Source: Paracoccaceae bacterium
GTDB lineage: Bacteria > Pseudomonadota > Alphaproteobacteria > Rhodobacterales > Rhodobacteraceae
Direction of reading: 5' to 3'
DNA: 6,898 nucleotides
Assembly (NCBI GenBank): GCA_003565055.1
Contig: PXDM01000463.1
Location: 1-6,898, forward strand
How positions within the stretch are numbered: the stretch's first letter is position 1; every line of letters begins with the position of its first letter. The notes under the pieces are model-generated. The model was not told where the DNA came from, searched no databases, and was given only the letters and a program-made list of their open reading frames with translations. Position numbers and translations under genes: made by a program. This document shows, in pieces, positions 1-6,313 of the stretch.

Positions 1-1365
1 CAAGGGATCACCTCGGGGCTACGCGCGCGCTATCTGGACGTTCTGCGCAGCTATAACAGCCTCGCCGCGACACTGGGCGACGAGCATACCCAATCACAGC
101 GGCGCTTGCGCGAGCTTCAGGAAATCGAAGCGCTGATGTTCGAAGAGATCCGTCGCACCGCCCAGCTTGTGCGCGAAGATATTACTGCCGCACGCGAACG
201 AGTCGCGAGCCTTGAGGATGCGCAGTCACAAGTCGGGGAACGTGTCGGCGCGGATCAATCCGTCATCGCAGAGTTGCGCCAGCTTGAGCGCAACGCGGAA
301 ACAGTGAACAATCTGTATCTGAGCTTTCAGCAGCGCTATCAGGAAGCAACCCAGCGGCAGGAAATCCCCGCGACGTCTGCGCGCGTACTCAATCGCGCGC
401 AGATGGGCTTTCGGACCTCGCCGAATGTGGTCCGGACCTTCGGTCTGTGGATCCTGCTCAGCACAATCTTGGCTACGGCCTATGTCATCTTCCGCGACAT
501 GCGCGACGAGCATGTCCGTAGCGAAGAGGAAGTGCGTAATCTTCTGGGGCTCGAATATCTCGGGTCTCTGGCGCGGATGAAAGGGAAGGCCGAAAAAGTC
601 TCGCCACGTCTGCTTGAGGCGCTTTCGGGGAAGGGGCGGGTCGTGACTTTGCCACAGCGACTGTCCTTTTCCGTCGACAACCCCTTGTCGCAATTCTCCG
701 AAACGCTGCGCACTGGCAAGATGAGCCTGACCCTGCGGCATGGCCAGCTCGACCGTGCCCCGCGCGTAGGCATCGTGTCCTGCTTTCCGGGTGAGGGCAA
801 AACCACAACTGCCGCGAATTTCGCCAATCTGCTGGCCCAACAGGGCGCGCGGGTGATGCTGATCGACGGTGACATGCGCAAACCGGGCTTGACGAGCAGT
901 CTCGGTCAGGAGTTCGACAAAGGCTTGATTGATGCGCTGCTTGGCGAGGTGAGCTGGCGCGAGATTGTTCATGTCTCCGAGGAAACCGGCCTGCATATCA
1001 TTCCCAACAGCCGGTCGCGCGTTGCGCACAGTGCGGAATGGATGGGCGGCAAGGAAATGGCCGCGCTGCTTGACCAGCTTGATACGGAATATGATTTCGT
1101 GATCATGGATTTGCCGCCCATCGGCCCGGTCGTCGATGCCCGCGCCGTGCTCGACCGGCTCGATGCGGTGTTCTTCGTGCTGAAATGGGGGAGCACCAAT
1201 GCAACCGTTGCGCAGCGGATCCTGGAAGCCGATCCGCGCTTTCAGCAGAAAAGCTGCGGTGCTTTCCTGAACATGTACGATCCCAAGAAAGCCAAGGCCT
1301 ACGGAAATTACCAATCCTACAAATATTACCGTAGCTATTACGACAGCTACCAGCGCGACGCCTGA
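1..1365 (+). CDS. Wzc/ExoP-type polysaccharide co-polymerase and tyrosine autokinase (5' partial)
   Basis: The reading frame is open from base 1, so the true start lies upstream; a TTG at 106 is internal. 454 residues are visible. Numbering from the window edge, residues about 1-120 are polar and coiled-coil-like (the periplasmic arm), leading into a GNVR-like stretch ending in FRTSPN. Residues 146-164 form the second membrane helix. The cytoplasmic part is a BY-kinase domain: Walker A PGEGKTTT (K267), Walker A' LIDGDMRKP (D289, D291) and Walker B VIMDLPP (D370). The tail holds eight tyrosines between residues 434 and 450, the usual autophosphorylation cluster. Kinases of this family sit in the inner membrane, oligomerise and control chain length and export of EPS or capsule together with Wza. 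The N-terminal Wzz domain and first membrane helix are missing because of the window edge. The next gene starts 2 nt after the stop, suggesting translational coupling. No cognate low-molecular-weight phosphatase is in the window. Confidence 0.93.
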   Translation, partial: QGITSGLRARYLDVLRSYNSLAATLGDEHTQSQRRLRELQEIEALMFEEIRRTAQLVREDITAARERVASLEDAQSQVGERVGADQSVIAELRQLERNAETVNNLYLSFQQRYQEATQRQEIPATSARVLNRAQMGFRTSPNVVRTFGLWILLSTILATAYVIFRDMRDEHVRSEEEVRNLLGLEYLGSLARMKGKAEKVSPRLLEALSGKGRVVTLPQRLSFSVDNPLSQFSETLRTGKMSLTLRHGQLDRAPRVGIVSCFPGEGKTTTAANFANLLAQQGARVMLIDGDMRKPGLTSSLGQEFDKGLIDALLGEVSWREIVHVSEETGLHIIPNSRSRVAHSAEWMGGKEMAALLDQLDTEYDFVIMDLPPIGPVVDARAVLDRLDAVFFVLKWGSTNATVAQRILEADPRFQQKSCGAFLNMYDPKKAKAYGNYQSYKYYRSYYDSYQRDA

Positions 1366-1367
1366 AC

Positions 1368-1871
1368 ATGTTCCTGTTGCGGGGCGTCTTCGGCGCTTTA
1401 CTCGCTATGGCCGTCATGCTGAGCTGGCCTCATCTTGCGCATCACATCGCCTGGCAGGACTACCGCGAGATGGTGGAGGAAATCCGGCAAGGGCGTTTTC
1501 TTCCCGCTGATGAAGCGCAACTCGGCCCGCTGCTTGCGCAGGATCTCGGGCGAGGTTGCCTTGTGCTACGCGATGACACGCTCTTGATGCTGCATTTCTA
1601 CGTGACGGAGCTCCATGCCTATCGCGCCGGGGTCAACCCGTTCCTGCCTGCCGATGACCCTGCATTGACCGAGCGACTCGCAACACTTTTCGACATCGCC
1701 CAAAAGGCCGCCGCCTGCGCGCCGATGGATGGCAGCCTGTGGGTCGAACTGGCGGTGATCGCGCGCGCCTTGGACCTCGCACCCGAACAGGTCGCGCGCT
1801 ATCTCGCGCTATCCGAACAGTATGCGCCTTATGAAGGATGGATCATGCGCCGCCGGACGCAATATTTCTGA
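1368..1871 (+). CDS. Small membrane-anchored EPS-locus protein, function unknown
   Basis: 167 residues, ATG start 2 nt after the kinase stop, with no clear Shine-Dalgarno of its own, so translation is probably coupled to the kinase gene. Residues 4-20 form one hydrophobic helix (uncleaved anchor or signal); the remainder is soluble and mostly helical and is likely periplasmic. Two cysteines (C64 in GRGCLV, C117 in AACAPMDG) could form a disulfide. The C-terminal half, with DGSLWVELAVIARAL, then a helix ending LALSEQYAPYEGW and a closing RRR, reads like a degenerate TPR-type helical pair. I do not recognise a named family with certainty, although short proteins of this pattern occur near EPS genes in alphaproteobacteria. 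Tight linkage to the kinase suggests a structural or regulatory partner of the export machinery; this is inference from position only. Confidence 0.8.
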   Translation: MFLLRGVFGALLAMAVMLSWPHLAHHIAWQDYREMVEEIRQGRFLPADEAQLGPLLAQDLGRGCLVLRDDTLLMLHFYVTELHAYRAGVNPFLPADDPALTERLATLFDIAQKAAACAPMDGSLWVELAVIARALDLAPEQVARYLALSEQYAPYEGWIMRRRTQYF

Positions 1872-1888
1872 GGCGCGTCGCCTTTCAG
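1868..1888. terminator. Hairpin spanning the convergent stop codons (weak bidirectional terminator candidate)
   Basis: The 13-bp gap between the two convergent genes is almost wholly a stem-loop: GGCG (1872-1875), loop CGT, CGCC (1879-1882), extended by an A-T pair and, across a 2-nt bulge, by CTG/CAG. Both stop codons fall inside it. On the plus side it is followed only by TTTC and on the minus side by no T run, so it is at best a weak or Rho-assisted terminator. Confidence 0.35.
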
Positions 1889-2568
1889 CTTGTGCCCTGC
1901 CGCGCCCGCGATGTGACAGTGTACCACGACCGGACATCTTCTGTCCCTTGCGCCATCAGATAGTCATAGGGCGTCTGATCCCAAGGCAGAACGCGCGAGG
2001 TCATATTGTCGAGCGCATAATCCGTCCCGTCAATCCGCACCAGCAAGACGGCGTGAAGGATCCCCTCCGGGGTGCGGGTGATGGCGATCCGCAACAACTT
2101 CGTGGGCCATCCGAGGTCGATCAACTCCTTGCGCTTTTGCAGCGCATAGTCTTCGCAATCGCCATGTGTGACATCAATATCCCAGGAATCGAAGCCTTCA
2201 TCCGGTGTCGGGATGATGGCGCGATTCACTGAAAAATTCACGGCCCTGATCTGTCTGAGCTGTTCCGTGGCCGTCATTGACGGATCGCGACGGTCCGGGC
2301 GGGTCTCGCATTGATCCGGGTAGATCAGACAGAAGCGCACATGGGCCAACAGGGGCCGACGCGGCGTTAGCGCGACGGCGTGTTCCAGCGCCCCGCGTGC
2401 AGCGCGGTGTTCCATTGCCGCCACAGGCAGAGGCGTGGTGCCCGCCGTGAGGCCCAAACTCACTGCCATGAGCGTGCAGACCAGCGGCGCGCGCCATCGC
2501 CGCGCGCGGTCGCGCCTGTTTGTCTTACCGCATTCATGATTTGCAGCCCAAAGCCGTCGCCTGATCAT
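1885..2568 (-). CDS. Periplasmic transglutaminase-like cysteine peptidase (BTLCP family)
   Basis: 227 residues from ATG at 2568. That start is chosen because GGGAG lies 6 nt upstream (2575-2579); a GTG at 2592 in the same frame would add 8 residues but lacks a good ribosome site. An Arg-rich N-terminus precedes a hydrophobic stretch (residues about 28-43) ending near PVAA, consistent with a signal peptide with a long n-region. The mature part has FC-x6-C (C80, C87, a likely disulfide), then the catalytic set of the BTLCP family (the family of LapG): Cys138 in HGDCEDYAL, His172 in ILHAVLLV and Asp187 in YALDNM. Family members are periplasmic proteases; LapG releases large adhesins, but no such adhesin is visible here, so the substrate is unknown. 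It lies 112 nt downstream of the polymerase gene on the same strand, probably one transcript. A role in EPS or surface remodelling is inferred from context. Confidence 0.9.
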   Translation of the reverse strand: MIRRRLWAANHECGKTNRRDRARRWRAPLVCTLMAVSLGLTAGTTPLPVAAMEHRAARGALEHAVALTPRRPLLAHVRFCLIYPDQCETRPDRRDPSMTATEQLRQIRAVNFSVNRAIIPTPDEGFDSWDIDVTHGDCEDYALQKRKELIDLGWPTKLLRIAITRTPEGILHAVLLVRIDGTDYALDNMTSRVLPWDQTPYDYLMAQGTEDVRSWYTVTSRARQGTS

Positions 2569-2578
2569 AGACGTCTCC

Positions 2579-2613
2579 CACCAGAATTTCACCCATGGTC
2601 AGGGTGTCTGGTG
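2579..2613 (-). promoter_or_regulatory. Stem-loop abutting the ribosome site of the peptidase gene
   Basis: CACCAG (2579-2584) pairs with CTGGTG (2608-2613), and CACCC (2590-2594) pairs with GGGTG (2602-2606), giving an 11-bp interrupted hairpin with a 7-nt loop. In the minus-strand mRNA its 3' arm runs directly into the GGGAG ribosome site, overlapping it by one base. It could modulate translation of the peptidase, or it could be a processing or attenuation structure between the two minus-strand genes. There is no T run, so it is not an intrinsic terminator. Confidence 0.35.
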
Positions 2614-2680
2614 AAGCGCGCCTGCACTGGCCTGAAATGTGGCGATTACAGGGCCTATTCGAAGCGTTTTATGGGAAATC

Positions 2681-4096
2681 TTAAGACATGACCTGCTTTG
2701 CCGCCCGGCCGGAGCGGCGTCGGGGGGCGGCCCTGCGCTCCCGCAGAGAAAGCGCGCACCCCACCCCCATCATCGCCGCGAAATAGAAGGACATGCCGGG
2801 GATTTGCAGTGGAAAATCGAAGGCCGTATGCAGCAGCACGAATACAAGTCCCCCGGCTGAAAAGACGACAAGGGGACGAAGCGCCCGGCGCCGGGAAATT
2901 CCGGTGAGGAGTGTTCCTGCCAGCAAAGCCAGCATGACGGAAGCGATGCCAAGGCCGATCAGGCCGGTCCCCGCGACGAATTCCAGATATCCGTTATGGG
3001 CGCGGTCCCACCACCCTCCTGTCCCGAGACAGTCGGGATCGCGGAACCGTGGAAAGACCTCAGCGAAGGTGCCGAAACCGCTCCCGGTCAGCGGGCGCTC
3101 AAGGATGGACTGCCAGGTCCCATGCCATGCGCACCAGCGCTGAACGTCAAGCCCGCGTGCTTCCATGCGCATCAACACAGGGCCTCCGAACAAACCAAAT
3201 ACGGCCAGCCCTCCCAGCACCGCGAGCGCCGCTTTATAGGGCGCCGCCCGCGCCTTCCCGGCGCGCGCTGCGCTGAGCTCACGCAACATGAAATGCACCG
3301 CAATGCTCAAGGTCAACGCCGTGAGGCCGAACGCGGCCCCGGCTCTCGATCCCGTGACCATCATCACGATGAGGACCAGAAACAGGAGCGCCGTGAGCAC
3401 CGCTTGCCTCACACTGATAGGGCGCGCGACGGCCGCGCGTGCGCCTTGTACCCGGGTCGCAGGGCTGTCCGCCATGAAGAGCCATCCGCCCAGAAACAGT
3501 GCGGTCATGCCCGCGAGTGACGCCGTGATATTGCGGTTGACCATGATGCCGCTGAAACTCCCACGACCGATTCTACTTTCGGCGAAGAAGGTGGCGTCCT
3601 CGAAAAACAACTCCAGCACGACGGATAAGGCCATCAGCAGCAATCCGATGACCGCGAGCAACTTCCATGCAAGGAGTGCATCCTCCCGACGCTGGCACAG
3701 GATCAGCATGGCCGCGAAGACCAGAACCGGCAGGATCAGCGCAGGCAAGGATTCGCGCGTCTGCGCGGGGGCCACGGAGATATACTGCCCCGCCGCGATG
3801 CCAGCCTGCGCCAGTTCCGACCAGACCGGATGCGCCAGCGTCGCATCCGGCAAGGGCACGGTCTGCAATGCGATCAGACCAGCCAGCGCACCAATCAGCG
3901 TCAGTGCCACGCCGACCGCGCGTCGCGTCGCAGGGGCGCGGATCGCGACCCCCAGTGTCAGTACCATCGGCAGGCTCAGGAGCAGGTATGCGATTTGCCG
4001 GTAGGGCGTGCCCACCGAACCGTTCATCATGAGCGCAAGCCCGATGACGAGGATCATCAGCACCAGCACGAAGCGAGGATATGACAGCCGCGTCAA
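2681..4096 (-). CDS. O-antigen ligase/polymerase-fold membrane protein (Wzy-type)
   Basis: 471 residues with about 12 predicted membrane helices (for example near 9-26, 34-52, 118-134, 140-162, 190-208, 231-249, 251-270, 288-308, 373-397, 406-425 and 434-450). Start is TTG at 4096, with GGAG 5 nt upstream and an in-frame stop seven codons earlier; no ATG fits better. Signature features of the Wzy/WaaL superfamily are present: GSRAG at 249-253 in the membrane core, a large periplasmic loop (about 309-371) with GSGFGTFAEVFP and WDRAHNGYLE, then GTGLIGLG, and H423 before DFPLQIPG. In the family the loop Arg and His residues act in glycan transfer. In an EPS locus polymerisation of lipid-linked repeats is the likeliest role; WaaL-type ligation is the alternative and cannot be excluded from sequence. 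The C-terminus is a short Arg-rich cytoplasmic tail. It is transcribed opposite to the export genes and probably together with the peptidase gene. Confidence 0.9.
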   Translation of the reverse strand: MTRLSYPRFVLVLMILVIGLALMMNGSVGTPYRQIAYLLLSLPMVLTLGVAIRAPATRRAVGVALTLIGALAGLIALQTVPLPDATLAHPVWSELAQAGIAAGQYISVAPAQTRESLPALILPVLVFAAMLILCQRREDALLAWKLLAVIGLLLMALSVVLELFFEDATFFAESRIGRGSFSGIMVNRNITASLAGMTALFLGGWLFMADSPATRVQGARAAVARPISVRQAVLTALLFLVLIVMMVTGSRAGAAFGLTALTLSIAVHFMLRELSAARAGKARAAPYKAALAVLGGLAVFGLFGGPVLMRMEARGLDVQRWCAWHGTWQSILERPLTGSGFGTFAEVFPRFRDPDCLGTGGWWDRAHNGYLEFVAGTGLIGLGIASVMLALLAGTLLTGISRRRALRPLVVFSAGGLVFVLLHTAFDFPLQIPGMSFYFAAMMGVGCALSLRERRAAPRRRSGRAAKQVMS

Positions 4097-4416
4097 AACC
4101 GCTCCATGCGCATCTCAAGCGGCGCAAATCGCATTTGGGTTGCATCGGATGCGGATCGCACAGGGCTGGGTTGCGCGGGGCGGCGTGATTTTTCGCAGAG
4201 TGTTGTCATTGCGCGGTGCTGCGATGCATTTGAACAGGTGCTTACTGACGGAGAAATTAAGACTCTTTACCAAAAAAGCGTGTCGAAAGCGCAACATCGC
4301 GCCGCTTCCGGGCCTAAAAATCGGTCTCCAAGAGAAAGAACGATACTCCAAGAATGTGTTATTTGTTAGGCATTCTGGAAACATAATCCAAACAAAAAGT
4401 AACGAGGGCAGATATC
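4097..4416. promoter_or_regulatory. Divergent intergenic region between polymerase (-) and wza (+)
   Basis: 320 bp with no convincing gene: open frames here lack ribosome sites and family resemblance. The wza-proximal half (about 4250-4416) is clearly more A/T-rich than the coding sequence and should hold the promoters. The best plus-strand sigma70-like match I see is TTGAAC (4230-4235), 17 bp, GAAATT (4253-4258), which is weak; CATAAT at 4382-4387 has no partner at proper spacing. No promoter for the minus-strand gene stands out. The wza ribosome site GAGGG is at 4404-4408. Confidence 0.5.
4326..4353. repeat. Two CTCCAAGA direct repeats 20 bp apart upstream of wza
   Basis: CTCCAAGA occurs at 4326-4333 and 4346-4353, start-to-start distance 20 bp, close to two helical turns. 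They lie 64-91 bp upstream of the wza start. This phasing would suit a dimeric or tandem DNA-binding regulator, but 8-bp matches also arise by chance and I recognise no known operator. Confidence 0.3.
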
Positions 4417-5595
4417 GTGAGAACTCCATTTCAGACCGTAGTTCCGTTCACTCTGGCTGTGATCTTGTCAGGCTGTGCCATGCTGCCCGGATCAGGCCCG
4501 CGCGAGCCCAACATCCACGCCAATGCGACCGCTTCGTTGAAAAACGACAAGTCGACCCTCGGGTATGAATATGTCGTCGTTGATGTGACGCGGTCTGTGC
4601 TGCCGCTGGTGTCCCTCGACCGCGAAGATGAATTCCGCACTTTCGGTGCGGCGCGCCAGGGCGTCCCTTCATTGCGCCTCGGGCCGGGTGATATCGTGCG
4701 CGTGACCGTGTTTGAGAGCCAGACAGGCGGGCTGTTCCTGCCCGAAGAAGCCGGCGTGCGTCCGGGGAATTTCGTCCAGCTCCCGCCGCAGCGCATCGAC
4801 CAGGACGGGCGGATCACAGTGCCTTTTGCCGGGATCATTCAGGCCGCGGGTCAGACACCCGCCGCTGTCGAGAGCACGATCCGCCAGCGCCTTCTTGATC
4901 GCGCAATCGAGCCGGAAGTTGCCGTTGAAATCGTTGAACAGAATTTCAGCCGCGTGTCGGTCGTGGGCGATGTGTCATCCACCGGGGTCATTCCGCTGCG
5001 CGAAGGCGGTGTCCGGGTTCTCGAGGCGATTGCATCGGCCGGTGGGATCATCGGTGAGACAACGTCCACCTACGTGACCCTGCGTCGCGGCGGCCAAAGC
5101 GCAAAAGTGGCGTATAACAACATCACCAACAATCCGGCAGAGAATATCTTCCTCGCACCGGGCGATGTTCTGGAAGTCTCGGATGAAGACAAGACATTCT
5201 TCGCCTTTGGCGCCACAGGTCTGGTCGGCAATTTCCGCTTTGCCGCCGAGAATGTGACCTTGAACGAAGCTGTAGCCCGGGTTGCCAGCCTTCAGGAGAA
5301 TCAGGCCGATCCGCGGCAGGTGCTGATCTACCGCACCGAATCGCGTTATGCGCTGAAACGGATGGGCGTCGATCTGAGCGAGTACAAGGGCCACGAGCAC
5401 GAGATCCCGACTATCTACCGCGCCAATTATCGCGCGCCGGATATTTTCTTTCTCGCGAATCAGTTCCAGATGCGCGACGATGACGTGATCTTCGTCACCA
5501 ACGCAGCATCGGTGGAGTTCAACCGCTTCTTCAACAATGCAACCTCGCTGACGGGACAGCCGCTGCAAGTCAGAAGCAATATCGAGAATTTCTGA
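4417..5595 (+). CDS. wza: Wza-type outer-membrane polysaccharide export lipoprotein
   Basis: 392 residues, close to the about 380 of E. coli Wza. GTG start at 4417 with GAGGG 8 nt upstream. A short lipoprotein signal ends in LSGC, so Cys20 is the expected lipidated residue. Domains in order: poly-export domain about 85-175 (begins LRLGPGDIVRVTVFE; contains IDQDGRITVPFAGI), first SLBB-like domain about 178-255 (VSVVGDVSSTGVIPL ... LAPGDVLEV), second SLBB-like domain about 262-362 (ending DDDVIFVTN), then a C-terminal segment SVEFNRFFNNATSL that fits the amphipathic helix lining the outer-membrane pore. In the family an octamer spans periplasm and outer membrane and exports polysaccharide handed over by the Wzc-type kinase. 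It has its own promoter region and its own terminator, so it appears to be a single-gene transcript, unusual because wza and wzc genes are often adjacent. Confidence 0.94.
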   Translation: MRTPFQTVVPFTLAVILSGCAMLPGSGPREPNIHANATASLKNDKSTLGYEYVVVDVTRSVLPLVSLDREDEFRTFGAARQGVPSLRLGPGDIVRVTVFESQTGGLFLPEEAGVRPGNFVQLPPQRIDQDGRITVPFAGIIQAAGQTPAAVESTIRQRLLDRAIEPEVAVEIVEQNFSRVSVVGDVSSTGVIPLREGGVRVLEAIASAGGIIGETTSTYVTLRRGGQSAKVAYNNITNNPAENIFLAPGDVLEVSDEDKTFFAFGATGLVGNFRFAAENVTLNEAVARVASLQENQADPRQVLIYRTESRYALKRMGVDLSEYKGHEHEIPTIYRANYRAPDIFFLANQFQMRDDDVIFVTNAASVEFNRFFNNATSLTGQPLQVRSNIENF

Positions 5596-5612
5596 TCTGA
5601 GGTTCTGTCGAA

Positions 5613-5655
5613 CGCGCCCCTTTGTCTGATATCAGGCAGAGGGGCGCGAATTTTT
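5613..5655 (+). terminator. Strong intrinsic terminator after wza
   Basis: A 16-bp stem, CGCGCCCCTTTGTCTG (5613-5628) with CAGGCAGAGGGGCGCG (5633-5648), with two G-U wobbles and an ATAT loop, is followed by AA and TTTTT (5651-5655). It starts 18 nt after the wza stop. This is a textbook Rho-independent terminator and sets wza apart from the downstream PqqD/peptide genes. Confidence 0.92.
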
Positions 5656-5909
5656 CGGCGAAGTTGACGAACTCTCGGCCATTTGTCGATTTTGGACTCG
5701 CGGGCGACAAGTTGCCGCGTTCTGGGCCGTGCCGGCACGGTGTGAGGAAGCACAGGCCTGCGCATGGGCTTTTTCGCGGCGCTGATCATGATCGAGGGCG
5801 GGGCGTGACGTTGAAAGCCCCCCAAATCACCGCCGAGGTGCAAATGGCATTGATCGCACGAGGGCTTCAGGCATAAAGAGCGCAGTTCAGATGGTGATAC
5901 GCGGGTGGA
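5656..5909. other. Non-coding stretch upstream of the PqqD-family gene
   Basis: 254 bp in which I find no convincing gene; open frames on both strands lack ribosome sites and family features. A possible promoter is TTGACG (5664-5669), 18 bp, GATTTT (5688-5693): good -35, poor -10. If used, it gives a leader of roughly 210 nt before the PqqD-family gene. A 14-bp palindrome lies at 5727-5740. I see no recognisable riboswitch or tRNA. Confidence 0.5.
5727..5740. repeat. 14-bp perfect palindrome
   Basis: CCGTGCCGGCACGG is fully self-complementary with no spacer. It lies about 35 bp downstream of the weak promoter candidate and about 170 bp upstream of the PqqD-family gene, so it could be an operator for a dimeric regulator. 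It is GC-rich like the genome, and no second copy is present in the window, so chance remains possible. Confidence 0.35.
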
Positions 5910-5912
5910 GTG

Positions 5913-6188
5913 ATGGCACTGCAAGCAAATGATGTGATTTCGAGGAAAAGTGCTTATGCCAGCCGGGTCAGGGATGATCTGGTGTTTTTTGACGAAACTC
6001 TCGGCAAGTATTTCGCCACCGGAGGCGTCGGCGCAGATATTTGGGAAATCATCGAAACCCCGCGCAGCATTGCGGAGATTTGCGCGGCGCTCCTAGAACG
6101 CTATGAGGTCGATGCCGAGACCTGCCGCAAGGACACGGAACGCTTCGTCGAGGAATTGCTGGAAGCAGGACTGGTCGAACGCGCCTGA
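5913..6188 (+). CDS. PqqD-family protein (RiPP recognition element fold)
   Basis: 91 residues from ATG 5913; a GTG at 5910 directly before it is the alternative. The ribosome site GGGTGGAG (5903-5910) is close to the start. The whole length matches the PqqD family pattern: beta strands around ISRKSAYASRVRDDLVFFDETLGKYFAT, the small-residue turn GGVGADIWEII, a helix with SIAEICAALLERYEVD, and a C-terminal helix FVEELLEAGLVERA. This winged-helix fold (the RRE) binds leader peptides in PQQ, lasso-peptide and other RiPP pathways; stand-alone members present the precursor to a modifying enzyme. True PqqD acts with PqqE, but no other pqq gene is in view, so I do not call it pqqD. The next gene, 125 nt downstream, encodes a short peptide with a leader-like motif. 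The partner enzyme is not visible; binding of that peptide is inferred. Confidence 0.88.
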   Translation: MALQANDVISRKSAYASRVRDDLVFFDETLGKYFATGGVGADIWEIIETPRSIAEICAALLERYEVDAETCRKDTERFVEELLEAGLVERA

Positions 6189-6220
6189 AAATCTGCGCCT
6201 GTCGTCACGACATGCCTTCG

Positions 6221-6300
6221 CATGGTTAACCGCATGTTTGTGCTAGATTGCCTTATTGCTTAGTTAATGAAAAGAGGTTACCCTGAAAAACATGGTTAAC
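6221..6300. promoter_or_regulatory. Pair of CATGGTTAAC repeats before the peptide gene
   Basis: CATGGTTAAC occurs exactly at 6221-6230 and 6291-6300, start-to-start distance 70 bp, in the short gap between the PqqD-family gene and the peptide gene. The first copy extends to the palindrome GGTTAACC. The complementary strand reads GTTAACCATG, which contains TTAACCAT, a form reported for CtrA-type sites in alphaproteobacteria. CtrA binding is therefore possible, but the assignment is inference; the second copy is only 13 nt upstream of the peptide start, where binding would be expected to block transcription or initiation. Confidence 0.4.
6241..6249 (+). promoter_or_regulatory. Possible extended -10 element for the peptide gene
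   Basis: TGCTAGATT fits the TGn extended -10 form (TAGATT matches 4 of 6 consensus bases), but no good -35 lies at the normal distance. The stretch 6241-6320 is about 36% G+C by hand count (29 of 80), far below the coding regions, which supports a promoter somewhere here. Use of this element would give a leader of nearly 60 nt ahead of the peptide start. Confidence 0.25.
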
Positions 6301-6313
6301 GATGGTGGTCTTT

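Noticed and set aside
226..1314. Long open frame on the minus strand inside the kinase gene
   Set aside because: It lies opposite clear kinase coding sequence with Walker motifs; its translation has no domain features. It reflects GC-rich codon bias.
1885..2568. The transglutaminase-like peptidase as the leader peptidase (B2) of the candidate RiPP
   Set aside because: It has a signal-peptide-like N-terminus and the GDCEDYA/HAV/DN pattern of the periplasmic BTLCP family, whereas B2 proteins are cytoplasmic and of a different transglutaminase subgroup. It is also on the other strand, paired with the polymerase.
3288..4004. Plus-strand open frame of about 240 codons within the polymerase gene
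   Set aside because: The minus strand encodes a complete multi-spanning polymerase here; the plus-strand translation is low-complexity Arg/Ala/Ser/Pro-rich with no membrane or domain pattern.
4106..4369. Open frames on both strands in the region between the polymerase and wza
   Set aside because: No ribosome sites, no recognisable family features, and the region is the expected divergent promoter area.
5764..5808. Micro-frame encoding MGFFAALIMIEGGA
   Set aside because: Only 14 codons, with no ribosome site at a suitable distance; it cannot be told from chance.
5460..5924. Minus-strand frame over the wza 3' end and terminator region
   Set aside because: It runs through the strong terminator stem and wza coding sequence and has no recognisable domain.
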